Of a stretch of DNA of 64,000 nt, positions 10,910 to 21,935 are shown piece by piece. Below the pieces are notes generated by a model. That model was not told the DNA's origin and did no database searches. It saw only the letters and a list, made by a program, of their open reading frames with translations. The DNA comes from Mytilus californianus (Eukaryota > Mollusca > Bivalvia > Mytilida > Mytilidae), in the NCBI RefSeq assembly GCF_021869535.1, contig NW_026262734.1, positions 74,276,339 to 74,340,338 of the forward strand, given 5' to 3'. Numbering within the stretch: the stretch's first letter is position 1; every line of letters begins with the position of its first letter. The translations under genes were made by a program, and so were the position numbers.

Positions 10910-13315
10910 CACGACCATGCACTTTTCACGCGCAAGGAGTGGAGTTTTAATTATAGCGTCATTATAGTGAAGTATTATAGCAAAAATTAAAAAATTTAGC
11001 GCGGGACTTTCTTCAACGCAGGCATACGTTAAATGGGCGATTTACAGTGTCGTGCAATGCCGTCGATCACAATAGATGCATATGTTATATCACACAGTAT
11101 GGTATTGGCAATAGACGAAGAAAAAGCATAATTTCATCATAAACGATTAAAACTGCTATTGTTTACTTTCAGTCGAAGTCAGAGTCACAGTGACATAACC
11201 ATCTCGTCAGGGGAAAAACCAAATCGCAAATCGAAGTTGACATCAATATGGAACGGGACTGTTGAGAAACAACCCACTTACTTGCTTGACCATGCAGAGA
11301 GGTAGTCAATTCAATCAATCGTCTTATACAAAAAAAAGGAGAGGATCTGATAAATCGATCTACACTGCAGTTGATTCAAATATTGATACTGCCGAGGAAG
11401 CCGTTAAAGTGTTTACACACAAAAAGACTATTACAGAACAAAGACAATTGCATATTGAAAACGGCTCTTTTTAGAGTCATAAAATACTTTCGAAAAGAGT
11501 CTGAATATTGTTGATATAAAAACATATAATTTCGAAAGAAAAAGAGTTTTTTTTTTCTTCATTTTCGTCTTCTTTAATTTTTGCTTATTTTTATTTTTCT
11601 CCAGGAAATTAGCAAGACTTACGTCGAACTGGTAAGGACGTCTACGCTACTTTGCCAACATTAAGTGTGTGTTAGTTCTTTTATTTTTCGCTTGACACTC
11701 AGAAACACATTTTAAGCACGTGCGTGTGTGCGTTTCTAGAAAATTCTTTCTTTCTCCACTCAAAAAATACCAAAAAGCAAGTGTTAAAGTAGACACATCA
11801 TCACGGTGCAATATCTTTACGATTTGATTTTCTGACTTTGATATGCATGACATATTTCCCATTGGACGTTAAGCAGAAAACAAGTAAATCAATCCGCTAT
11901 ATTTGACACAAAGCAAAACTGGCAGTGCTGCCTATCAGATTTATATGATTATATTTTTTTTAGCAATCAGTGCACTGGAAAAATTAAGTGCTGCATGAAT
12001 TAAAGGAGATGTGGGGTAAACGTCAACGAGACAGCAGCCCAACGACAGAAATGACCAAAAGACATCTAGAGGGAGACGTGTAGTCTTCAACAATAGACAG
12101 GTGTCCTAACAATATGTTATATAAGTGCTATCAGATTTATATATTATTTGTCTTCAGCCAGCAGTGTACACGGAAAATTAAGTGTGAAATAGAAGGAGAA
12201 TCAGATATAGGCTATACTTCAATAGAACTGTAGCCCAACGGCAGAAACAAGAAAGATAAAACATCTAGATTAAGACATACCGGGGTATAGTCTTCGACAA
12301 ATAGACAGGTGACCACACAATATTCCTCGCTCTAAATTGTCTCGACTCCATGGAAGATATATATATAAATGCATCAGAAACAATTGCAGATCTACTATTA
12401 ACATTCAATTCTCAAAAACAAAAAGAAGAATGAAAACCATAGTCACGTGGGACAGATTTCTGACAATGTAACGGGGTTAAAGCTAATTTTTTGTAAGATC
12501 TCAACCCTCCCCCTTTTTTCAACGAGTGATAAGGAAAAAGTAGCATCTAAGAATTGATCCCGTTGCCTCAAACGTACATACGGGTTTCACTCAGTGCCGT
12601 GGAGGGCTGAGTTCCCAGCAGTGCTAGACTGTGGTAAGTGTGCAAATCTTGCAATGAAAACTTATATGTAAATATTATTTTATGAAAAAGGTATACTATG
12701 GAAAAAATATTCAAAGTTTTGCAAAATTTGAATTTGGTATCATGAAAAAACCACGACAAAGACTAATTTTAAGATTGACTTGTTTAAAATTTTTTGGACG
12801 ATTAAATTTTAATCTACGCAGTTCACAACTTCAAAAAAAAGACGAAAAATCCCTAAAATCCTTCAAACGTATATAATACGTATATAACGATCCAGATTTT
12901 ATCCAATATCTTCTCTGAGGAAATTTCGCCAATTGTGTACTATATAAGGTTTTCAAACCCTTTGCATCGTATGCTAACTTCTGAAAGAAGTTGCTTGTTT
13001 TGCTTCCTATTATGTATGGGACAAGATTTTTTTTGTTTTATTTTTGCTTTTGTAATGTTTTGGTTTTATTTATTTTGTTAAGAAAAAAAGAGGGTGCCGT
13101 GAAATAGATTTTTAAGGGTAAACATCAGCTATAAAATGCGATAATATTTAAAAGTGTAGTAAATAGGTTAAAACTTGTTGTCAGATACAACGTTAATATG
13201 CATAAAAGAAGATGCAAGATATGTATATTTCAATAAAACAGCAACCAAATAACACAAAACTGCACGGTATGGCATTCGCTGTTTTTACCGTTATTAGTTT
13301 TTCGGTTCAAATATA
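10910..13315 (+). repeat. Array unit 1 (2.41 kb)
   Basis: First full-length unit. It ends ...GGTTCAAATATA, and the next unit's start (CACCACCACTTTTCACG) is found only at 22531, because a retroelement has inserted at this junction. It contains an intact 70-codon frame at 11262-11474 ending in the histone-like stem-loop (11463-11478). An internal roughly 200-bp duplication is visible: about 11930-12110 resembles 12125-12315 (both contain CAGTGNAC..GGAAAATTAAGTG, CAGCCCAACG.CAGAAA, ACATCTAGA and a TAGTCTTC-ACAA-ATAGA-AGGTG block). Confidence 0.85.
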
Positions 13316-13319
13316 TATA

Positions 13320-13688
13320 TATAACCGGGGTTTTTCCGGTTATAGTAATTCAAAGACGGAATACCAATACTTTAAACTTTATTAGCAAGGTCCGGATAGT
13401 ACCAGACCTAAGACCTAAACTGACTACAAAATAACATACAAAAACATATATAGAAAACAGTTACTATAGCAAAGGATTAGTGTCCAAAGGATTAACTTGT
13501 CATCGTCAGAGTGATTTCCATTACGACAAACATATATTTAACAATAGAATTAATTAAACACAAAGAAATGTAAAAGGTTTGATAAACGGATTAATAAATT
13601 GTCACTATAGCACTTAAAATATATTGTCGGAATTAGCTTTATTTCTATTTCACATTTGTCCAAATCTTCCTGGTTATATTCGCCACTA
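13320..13688 (-). repeat. Left LTR, minus-strand orientation
   Basis: On the minus strand this begins TATAACCAGGAAG directly after a purine-rich tract (AGGTGGAGTAGTGGCGAA) and ends in CCGGTTATA, giving short inverted ends TATAACC..GGTTATA. A polyadenylation-type AATAAA lies at about 13378-13383 on the minus strand (GCTAATAAAGTTT). Length about 369 bp. Both ends and orientation are seen directly; identity as an LTR rests on the tract, the ends and the matching arrangement at 19721. Confidence 0.7.
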
Positions 13689-14484
13689 CTCCACCTAAAC
13701 TCGGTCTCCGAGTTTGCCGAATGAATTTTGTTATCGTCGTGGGTATCCTCCTCCTCGCCGATGACGTTGCTGCGAATTGCAAGGGTCGAACGCACATCTC
13801 GGTTTGAATGTTTTATATCTAGATGTTGAATCTCGTGTCTACTGTTTACGTTCTCTTCCTTAAGTCTCTGAATTTCGTCTTCCATATCATTTAAGATGCG
13901 ATTGTACTGCATGTCAGAATTTTTGAACTCCATTGTTTAATAAGCGTTGTCTGGTGTTCGTTAAATTTAGGTTTTCCTCTTTCAGTTGAACTATTACTCT
14001 TTCCAAATGTTCATTTCTATCTGTATAACCACTTATTTCTTTTTCAAAATTTTTAGTTCGACTTGTATGTTCGGCTAATTCATGTTCGATCTTTTGAATT
14101 ATCCGGCCATGTTCTAAACGTTCCAAATTTAATTTGTCCAAACTGTCACTCAACATTACATTATCTTTCACTACGGTATCCAATTTAGAATTTTCACACT
14201 TCAGCACAGCGATTTCTTTGATGAAGTTTCGGTTAGACACTTTCAACTTGTTAATGTGTAGTTTCGCGGATTCGTCCTGTATGGAGCACGTAAAAGCGGA
14301 GAGTTCCTTGTCCTCGAGTTCTTGAAACGGAAATTGAGACATTTGTTTCTTCTCAATAAACGTTTTCATTCGGTCGCTGTCTCTTTGAATTTTTGACTTT
14401 GATTTCTTCTTCGGTTTTGGGTTTTCACACGACTTAACGTGAAAACTACACATACGGGCAAAATGTCCATGATGTCTGCAAGTA
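13689..14484 (-). pseudogene. Truncated zinc-knuckle and coiled-coil gag-like gene
   Basis: The minus-strand frame opens at the junction near 14484. Its first residues include CRHHGHFARMC, the C-x3-GH-x4-C tail of a retroviral-type CCHC zinc knuckle; the first cysteine of the knuckle is lost at the junction. A basic KPKKKSKSK segment follows, then about 180 residues rich in heptad-like leucine, glutamate and lysine (coiled coil). A frameshift near 13920-13933 moves the reading to a second frame that continues the coil (DMEDEIQRLKEE) and runs into the polypurine tract. There is no protease or polymerase between knuckle and LTR, so this half is either a deleted copy or comes from a gag-only non-autonomous element. 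Confidence 0.65.
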
Positions 14485-15099
14485 GATAAACTTTACCCTG
14501 TAGATAATTCAGATTTGTTAGGTGTACGTGGTGTAAATGACAATTTTATCAGAGTGCTAGGCAAAGTTACACTGCCCGTTGAAATAGGAAAGCTCACTTT
14601 ATTCCACGATTTTTATATTTTGGATGATGTCAATATGCCACTTATTTTAGGCCGAGACTTCATGCATGATCAAAAAGCTGAGATAAGTTTCCCCAAACAA
14701 GTTATATCATTACAAAATGGAATGACAGAAGTTTCTTTAAGTCAGGGCCAAGAACGGGATCGCACCCACAATTTTGTTCGTGTGCTATCCGATGTTACCA
14801 TTCATCCTAGACAAAGAGTTATTTTTCCTGTAAAAAATAATTTTAGCGAAAACACATCAGGAGTTATTGAACCAAATGTTTCACTTGCTGGCAGACACAA
14901 TATTATGGGAGCACGGTGCTTAATACAAACACATAACAACAATTCTGTATTTGAAATTTTAAATCCCACCAATGCTGTAATAACACTGAAACAAAATACT
15001 ATAGTTGGAAATTTTATTAAAATTCAAGATGATAAAATGTTTGGAGAATTAAAAGAAAATTTTGAGTTTATAGATAGTATCAAACTGGCGAAGCTTTAA
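14473..15099 (+). pseudogene. 5'-truncated retroelement aspartic protease
   Basis: The frame is open from about 14473 but lacks the catalytic DTG/DSG motif, which should lie a few residues upstream of the head-to-head junction. What remains is the second half of a Ty3/gypsy protease: LYPVDNSDLLGVRGVNDN, then ILDDVNMPLILGRDFM, the hydrophobic-LGRDF block of the C-terminal flap. About 130 residues of protease-RT linker follow. It ends in TAA at 15097-15099, but the adjoining reading frame (GEALNPSNNYIKIATEMG) continues smoothly into the RT, so a one-base loss near 15083 has split a former protease-RT fusion. Non-functional as it stands. Confidence 0.8.
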
Positions 15100-15134
15100 A
15101 TCCAAGTAATAATTATATCAAAATTGCTACCGAG

Positions 15135-18100
15135 ATGGGTATTGATCTTTCAAATTCCGATTTAAGCGAAACACAAAAATATCAGTTATTGACTCTGTTA
15201 GGGCAATATAGGCAAGCTTTTGCTAAAGACATAACCGAATTGGGCTGTACCAAAATAGGCAAACACATCATTGATACAGGCGATGCAAATCCAGTCAGAC
15301 AATTTCCGTACCGGACTACCCCAAAGACAAAGGAAGAAATAAACACACATTTGGACGAAATGGAGGAGCAAGGCATTATTCGGAAGAGCATGTCACCATG
15401 GAGCAGCCCCATCTTGTTAGTAGCAAAGCCCAGCGGCGAGAAGAGAGTATGTGTGGACTATAGAAAACTTAACCGTCTGACAAAAATCTATACGCAATCG
15501 CTCCCGAATCTTTCAGATGTCCTAGATACACTTGGGGAAAAGCAGGCCCAGACATATAGCGTCTGTGATATGAGACAGGGCTTCTGGCAGCTGGAATTTG
15601 ATGAACAATCCAAAGAAAAGACTGCTTTTATGACGCATCAAGGTCAGTACGAGTTCAACCGACTTCCATATGGCCTAGCAAATTCGCCGGCAACCTTCAA
15701 CATGATCATGAATGAAGTTATCCGGGATCTCAACTGGAAAAGCGCATTAGTTTATGTAGACGACATTCTAATTTACAGTAAGAACTTTGAAGAACACCTT
15801 TGTCACTTAGCAGCTCTATTTGATAAACTAATCGAAGCCAACCTGAAATTGAAGCCGTCGAAGTGTCAGTTCGCATGTAAAGAAGTCCAATATTTAGGCC
15901 ATATTATCACCAAAGAAGGCATAGCAGTAGATCCAGAGAAAACGGCGTCTGTACATTCCTTTGCAGCACCGAAAAATGTTAAAGAAGTACGTATGTTCCT
16001 TGGACTATGCAATTATTACCGGAAGTTCATACACAACTATTCCAAAATAACGTCTCCCCTGAATCAGCTTTTACATAAAGATCAGCAATTTAAATTGACA
16101 GACGAATGTCAGCGCTCGCTCAAAATCCTCAAGACAAAACTCACATCAGCTCCTATTCTCGTATTTCCGGACTTCAATAAAGAGTTTATTCTACATACCG
16201 ACGCAAGTGGTACTGCAATAGGATATGTTCTAGGTCAACACGACAAGGACAAGAAACTCCGAGTTATTGCGTATGGCGGACGTATGCTACGAAAACCAGA
16301 ACAAAGATGGGACGTTAAAGACAGAGAATGCCTCGCACTAGTAGTAGCTATAAAACAGTTCCATGTTTATTTGGCCAATAACAAATTCCACGTATATACA
16401 GATCATATAGCGTTACAATACCTTCATCGTATTAAAGAGAGTACCGGACGTTTAGCTAGATGGTCCATGTATCTTCAGACATACAATTTTGAGGTTCACT
16501 ACCAATCCGGAAACGACAACGTATGCGCAGATTTCCTATCCAGAATTCAGCACCCTGAAAACCAGCGTCAGCGTCGACTCAGTATAGACGAAATCGAGGC
16601 TACATATACAGCAACCGATCAATACAGAAAAGAAACCAATCAACAAATTTCAGTCGTTCAGCCAGTCCAGTTAAAAGACTCAGACAAATTAGAAAGCGAT
16701 TCAGTATCAGCAATTAAGGCAGTCACTGAAGCAGATAATCGTTATCGTGATGTTGATCCAGTACTCATGATGATCGAAACCACAAAGCTCACACAGGATA
16801 GAATCCAAGCAGCTCAAAATGAAGATGAAGAAGCAGGACAAATGCTACAATACATCGAGCAGAACACGCTACCTCAAGATAAAAAGAAGGCTGACGTTAT
16901 AGTCCGAGAGTCAGATCACTACGTTGTTTCTAACGGTATACTGTTTCACCATTATTATCCTAGAGGGAAAGGACACTTATCACAGAGGGTCATCAAACAA
17001 CTAGTTGTACCAAAGTCATTACAAAACGATGTACTTTTATCGTACCATGATGCAATTATTGCAGCTCACCCAGGGATTGACAGAACCTATAACAACATCC
17101 GAATGAAGTATTACTGGAAGAGAATGTACTCAGACATTGAAGATTATGTGAAAACCTGTATTGAATGTCAACAAGGCAAGACTAATCCACACTCTAAGAG
17201 AGCACCCTTACAGCCTCTTCCGGCAACTGGAGTATTTGAAAGAATACACATGGACATTCTTTGCAATTTACCACAGTCATCAGGAGGTTTCAATCAGATT
17301 TTGCTAGTAGTACGTCCGTTCTCCAAATGGTGTGAAGCTTTTCCAATGAAAACTGGAGGAGCCGTAGAAACTGCTAGAGTTCTTTTCAACGAAATTATAT
17401 GTCGATACGGACCTTGTAGAGAAATTCTTACAGATTTAGGGAAAAACTTCACTTCAAATCTCGTAAAAGAAATCTGCAAAATTTTCCAGATCACTAAGCT
17501 CAATACGTCATCATATCACCCAGAATGCAATGCAGCAACAGAACGACAGAATCGTACATTAGCAACATCTCTGCGAATGTATTGCCATGACAACCAGTCA
17601 ACATGGCCCGACTATTTACAAGGCGTTATGATGGCTTTCAGAAACACAATTCAAACCGAGTCAACACAATATAATCCATATTATTTGGTCTTTGGAAGAG
17701 AACCTCGAAATCCCTTAGACATTGCACCAATTCCAGAATCTACTAAAGGATTGAGCAAAGATGCAGAATCAGCCCTAAAACTGATCGTGGATAATCTCAC
17801 CGTTGCCAGAAAAATAGCTAAGACGAATATTGAAGCTGCACAACAAAAGTACAAACCACAACACGACAAAAACGTAGAAGAACCAAGTTTCTATATATTA
17901 GACAAAGTATGGCTTTATTGTACACGGACACCAGTTGGCTTGTCGCCAAAACTTCAAAGAAAATGGACTGGACCATATTATATTGCGGAACACATAGGAG
18001 AATATACTTACCGTTTGCGGAAATCTTCTGACGATAAAATATTGAAAGCTCCAGTGCATGCTAATCGATTGAAGAAGTATCTCGACCCCAAGAATCGCCC

Positions 18101-18260
18101 CACAAACCCACCCGATGAAGTAAATGAAGATCACGACCTAAACCCAGAAGAACTCATGGACATGCCTGAAATCCTTGACAGAGTCAATGACACAATTAAT
18201 AATCATACACAAAATCAAGTAGGGAAAAATATTCAAAATGGCCAACAACAATTACACTAG
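15135..18260 (+). CDS. Ty3/gypsy (chromovirus-type) RT-RNase H-integrase
   Basis: A 1041-codon frame for the replication and integration enzymes of an LTR retrotransposon. In order: RT with VDYRKLNRL, the catalytic YVDD at residues 207-210 and the LGLCNYYRKF thumb block; RNase H with the catalytic TDAS (D356); a zinc-binding integrase head with H638, H645, C675 and C678; and the integrase core with D707, D767 and E803 (a D,D35E triad); then a C-terminal domain. No stop or frameshift interrupts it, so it is recent or conserved. Some usually conserved residues vary, such as TDLGKNF for the more common SDRGKNF. The first Met is not the native start, since the frame extends upstream into the protease linker. 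The frame stops at TAG and a chromodomain follows in frame. Confidence 0.95.
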   Translation: MGIDLSNSDLSETQKYQLLTLLGQYRQAFAKDITELGCTKIGKHIIDTGDANPVRQFPYRTTPKTKEEINTHLDEMEEQGIIRKSMSPWSSPILLVAKPSGEKRVCVDYRKLNRLTKIYTQSLPNLSDVLDTLGEKQAQTYSVCDMRQGFWQLEFDEQSKEKTAFMTHQGQYEFNRLPYGLANSPATFNMIMNEVIRDLNWKSALVYVDDILIYSKNFEEHLCHLAALFDKLIEANLKLKPSKCQFACKEVQYLGHIITKEGIAVDPEKTASVHSFAAPKNVKEVRMFLGLCNYYRKFIHNYSKITSPLNQLLHKDQQFKLTDECQRSLKILKTKLTSAPILVFPDFNKEFILHTDASGTAIGYVLGQHDKDKKLRVIAYGGRMLRKPEQRWDVKDRECLALVVAIKQFHVYLANNKFHVYTDHIALQYLHRIKESTGRLARWSMYLQTYNFEVHYQSGNDNVCADFLSRIQHPENQRQRRLSIDEIEATYTATDQYRKETNQQISVVQPVQLKDSDKLESDSVSAIKAVTEADNRYRDVDPVLMMIETTKLTQDRIQAAQNEDEEAGQMLQYIEQNTLPQDKKKADVIVRESDHYVVSNGILFHHYYPRGKGHLSQRVIKQLVVPKSLQNDVLLSYHDAIIAAHPGIDRTYNNIRMKYYWKRMYSDIEDYVKTCIECQQGKTNPHSKRAPLQPLPATGVFERIHMDILCNLPQSSGGFNQILLVVRPFSKWCEAFPMKTGGAVETARVLFNEIICRYGPCREILTDLGKNFTSNLVKEICKIFQITKLNTSSYHPECNAATERQNRTLATSLRMYCHDNQSTWPDYLQGVMMAFRNTIQTESTQYNPYYLVFGREPRNPLDIAPIPESTKGLSKDAESALKLIVDNLTVARKIAKTNIEAAQQKYKPQHDKNVEEPSFYILDKVWLYCTRTPVGLSPKLQRKWTGPYYIAEHIGEYTYRLRKSSDDKILKAPVHANRLKKYLDPKNRPTNPPDEVNEDHDLNPEELMDMPEILDRVNDTINNHTQNQVGKNIQNGQQQLH

Positions 18261-18482
18261 GATAATCAACCGTCACAAAATACAAACAATCAACAGGACA
18301 TGTATGACGTCGAAAGAATACTAAAGTGTAGAAAACGAGGCAACATTAAACAATATCCTATAAAATGGCGAGGTTATAGTAGTTCACAAAATACATGGGA
18401 ACCATCAAACCACATACCCAATCATTTAATCCAACACTTTCATGCTCAGAACCAAAGTAGAAATAAGCGAAAACGACATGGA
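18261..18482 (+). pseudogene. Chromodomain tail of the integrase, past in-frame TAG
   Basis: After the TAG at 18258-18260 the same reading frame continues for about 74 codons. It includes YDVERILKCRKR and IKWRGYSSSQNTWEP, the aromatic-cage and WxGY/TWEP signature of chromodomains, then a basic tail ending in TAA near 18485. In chromoviruses the chromodomain lies at the integrase C-terminus and steers insertion to marked chromatin. Either the TAG is a disabling point mutation or a small fraction is read through; the sequence alone cannot decide. Confidence 0.85.
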
Positions 18483-18485
18483 TAA

Positions 18486-19330
18486 CTTTAAAAAATAAAC
18501 AAGGCCAAGTTTTCTTCAGTTCATGGTATGTATCAAGTCTAGAAAATCAACTCAATGAGAAAAGTATTTTTTTTTTTCATTTTCACATTTGGAATCTTTT
18601 TTTATTAGGAAAACTTCATTATTCTAAGATGAATATTCATATTTTTCTGAGATATTTGTCACTGGCAGTAAAGAAACCACCAAGAAATCGAGCTAAAGTC
18701 GGTGTATCCTTGTTGTACCATAGAACCTAGTGTATTACACAAGTGAAGGTTGTAACTTTGAACAAAGATCACTGACTATAGTATACCAAATAACCACAAT
18801 TGTTATTTTTATTGTCGTTATTGTATCATTTCACGCAACATGCTATAAGTAGACGAATTTACAAGTGTAAGCTTGCATATACAGAGATTATCAGTGGTGT
18901 AACAAAATCATTTTATAATACAATTTTGGTCCGAAACAAGAATGCAAGATGGACTCGTCAACTGTCTTGTGGTCTTGTTTCCATTGGGTGTACAGGAGTG
19001 ACGACCTGTTTACTGCATGTCAGAAAATTTCATTATTATGTTTGGTCAAAACCTGTTTACAAGGTACAAATATAGCCACTGATAATCTGATAATCGGTTA
19101 AAATTCTGGATAGTGTTTTCGAAAACCTTCAAGTATAGTGTAGTTTTTGTTAGAATCATAAACGGGCCAATGATCATTATTGCCCCCCCCCCCCTCCCCA
19201 CCTTTTCAATCAATTCCTTGAATACTTAGTCCTACTTTTATGATTATGATAAAAGCACCCAATTTGTTGTTTATATATCTATACATATAATGGAGTCATG
19301 TACCTTTTGAATTGTGAAGGTGAAATAGAT
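18486..19330 (+). other. 3' untranslated region of the retroelement
   Basis: Non-coding stretch between the chromodomain stop and the 3' repeats. It includes a C-tract at about 19184-19200. No accessory gene (for example env) was recognised. Confidence 0.55.
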
Positions 19331-19530
19331 ATTTTAGTATATTTATGTCAGGAGTCCCCCTCCTCACAATGTTTTAGTATATTTATGTTAGTCCCCCTCC
19401 TCAGAATATTTCAGTATATTTAAGTTAGTCACACTACTCAGAATGTTTTAGTATATTTATGTCAGGAGTCCCCCTCCTCGGAATATTTTAGTATATATTT
19501 GTGTTAGTCCCCCTCCTCATACCCCTTCAT
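19331..19530 (+). repeat. Minisatellite of about 48-bp units in retroelement 3' UTR
   Basis: Four to five tandem copies of TTTTAGTATATTTATGT followed by (CAGGAG)TCCCCCTCCTCA and GAAT. Units alternate between forms with and without the CAGGAG insert. They lie just upstream of the polypurine tract. Confidence 0.8.
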
Positions 19531-19687
19531 ATATTTATTAAAAGGTCCAATATGTGCATTTTCTATGTTCGTGATGTTTTCAGTATGTACACACTTTCAG
19601 CAACCAGAAAGATTAATTACCCAAAGACAAATTACCCACAGATGGAATAACATTACCAACACTAAAACGAAATGTAGTAATTTGTGC

Positions 19688-19720
19688 TCGGGACGAGCAC
19701 TTCGGGGAAGTAGTGGAGAA
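19688..19720 (+). promoter_or_regulatory. Polypurine tract of the plus-strand element
   Basis: CTCGGGACGAGCACTTCGGG, then GAAGTAGTGGAGAA, directly precedes the LTR start TATAACCGG. The minus-strand half has the matching arrangement (AGGTGGAGTAGTGGCGAA before TATAACC). Such a tract primes plus-strand DNA synthesis in LTR elements. Confidence 0.7.
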
Positions 19721-19948
19721 TATAACCGGAAGGAAAGTGACCTTGGGAACTTTTACCATAATTCGAAAAGTGCTTTATATGAACTCTCGTTTAAGATTGA
19801 ATATTTATATGAACTCTCGTTTTAGATTGAATATTTCTATGAACTCTCGTTTTAGTTTTAAATTGAACATTTCTTGTTTTAAAATGTTTTTTTATTAAGT
19901 CTCCCAAACGAAGTTTGGGAAGACTTATTGTTTTTGCTCAGTTCTTAT

Positions 19949-20031
19949 TATTATTATTCTTCTTCTTCTTCTTCTTCTTCTTCTTCTTCTTCTTCTTCTT
20001 CTTCTTCTTCTTCTTCTTCTTCTTCTTCTTC
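19949..20031 (+). repeat. (TTC)n microsatellite
   Basis: About 25 uninterrupted TTC triplets, placed right after the hairpin end of the nested element. Confidence 0.95.
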
Positions 20032-20289
20032 CGCCGCTTTTAAATTTGAACTTGTCCGCACCCGTTCTCCAAAACCGCTTGTCAGATTAACTTAGGGTTT
20101 CACAATATGTTAGACTAACATGTCTAGTGGTGCAATCAGGGTTTTGTTTGTGTAATGGGGTTTATAAAGGGGTACTTTGAGGGGCAAAAAGAAAAGAGGG
20201 TTTTACTATAGAACCCTATGGGATTTTATTTTTTTAAATTTTCAAATGATTATAAATTGAAAACCGTTTGTGATAGACACAATCTTTTT

Positions 20290-21935
20290 AATTGAAAATG
20301 TTCTAAATGATAAAGCCCATTAAATGAAATACAGGGTTAGTCCCCTGGGGTCACCCCACCCCCTGCCATTTAAGAAAGTTCTAATACCTTCTAAGTGGTC
20401 AAGATCCCCACCCCTAAACCATATATATTCTGGTTTGTCATGCGAAGATGGTTTGAATGAAATACAGGGTTAGTCCCCAGGGGTCATCCCGACCCCCTGC
20501 CATTTGAGAAAGTTCTAATATCTTGTAAATGGTCGAGATCCCCACCCCTAAACCATCTATATTCTGATTTGTCATGATAAAGCATATCAAATGAAATACA
20601 GGGTTAGTCCCCAGGGGTCATCCCCACCCCCTGCTATTTAAGAAAGTTCTAATATCTTGTAAGTGGTCAAGATCCCCACCCCTAAACCATATATATTCTG
20701 GTTTGTCATGCTAAGATGGTTTGAATGCTATACAGGGTTAGTCCCCAGGGGTCATCCCGACCCCCTGCCATTTGAGAAAGTTCTAATATCTTGTAAATGG
20801 TTGAGATCCCCACCCCTAAACCATATATATTCTGGTTTGTCATAATAAAGCACATCAAATGTAATACAGGGTTATTCCCCAGTGGTCACCCCCACCCCCT
20901 GCCATTTAAGAAAGTTCTAATATCTTTTAAGTGGTCAAGATCCCCACCCCTAAACCATATATATTCTGGTTTGTCATGCTAAGATGGTTTGAATGATATA
21001 CAGGGTTAGTCCCCAGGGGTCATCCCGACCCCTTGCCATTTGAGAAAGTTCTAATATCTTGTAAATGGTTGAGATCCCCACCCCTAAACCATATATATTC
21101 TGATTTGTCATGATAAAGCACATCAAATGAAATACAGGGTTAGTCTCCAGGGGTCATCCCCACCCCCTGCCATTTAAGAAAGTTCTAATATCTTGTAAGT
21201 GGTCAAGATCCCCACCCCTAAACCATATATATTATGGTTTGTCATGCTAAGATGGTTTGAATGATATACAGGGTTAGTCCCCAGGGGTCATCCCGACCCC
21301 CTGCCATTTGAGAAAGTTCTAATATCTTGTAAATGGTCGAGATCCCCACCCCTAAACCATATATATTCTGTATTGTCATGATAAAGCATATCAAATGAAA
21401 TACAGGGTTAGTCCCCAGGGATCATCCCCACCCCCTGCCATTTAAGAAAGTTCTAATATCTTGTAAATGGTCGAGATTCCCACCCCTAAACCATATATAT
21501 TCTGGTTTGTCATGCGAAGATGGTTTGAATGATATACAGGGTTAGTCCCCAGGGGTCATCCCGACCCCCTGCCATTTGAGAAAGTTCTTATATCTTGTAA
21601 ATGGTTGAGATCCCCACCCCTAAACCATATTTATTCCTATTTGTCATGTCTCGAACATTTAAATGACGTATAAGGTCAGTCCCAAGGGGTTCCCCCCACC
21701 CCCAATGTTCTAATATCTTGTAAATGGTTGATATCCCCACCCTTAAACCATATATATTCCTGTTCGTCATGTAATGAACATTTGAATGACGTATAGGGCC
21801 AGTCCCCAGTGGTTCCTCCCCACCTCCAATGTTCTAGTATCTTGTAAATGGTCGAGATCCCCACCCCTAAACCATATATATTCTGGTTTGTCATGCCAAG
21901 ATGATTTGAATGATATACAAGGTTAGTCCCCAGGC
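20290..21935 (+). repeat. Dimeric 134-bp satellite, about 12-13 units
   Basis: ACAGGGTTAG starts at 20331, 20464, 20598, 20732, 20866, 21000, 21134, 21268, 21402 and 21536: a steady 133-134-bp period. Two unit types alternate: one has CATCCCCACCCC, CATTTAAGAAAG and GTGGTCAAGATCC; the other has CATCCCGACCCC, CATTTGAGAAAG and ATGGTTGAGATCC. The higher-order period is therefore about 268 bp. Three diverged units follow to about 21935. Confidence 0.92.

Noticed and set aside
20290..21935. CRISPR-like regular repeats
   Set aside because: Repeats are 134-bp head-to-tail monomers without unique spacers, inside a eukaryotic transposable element.
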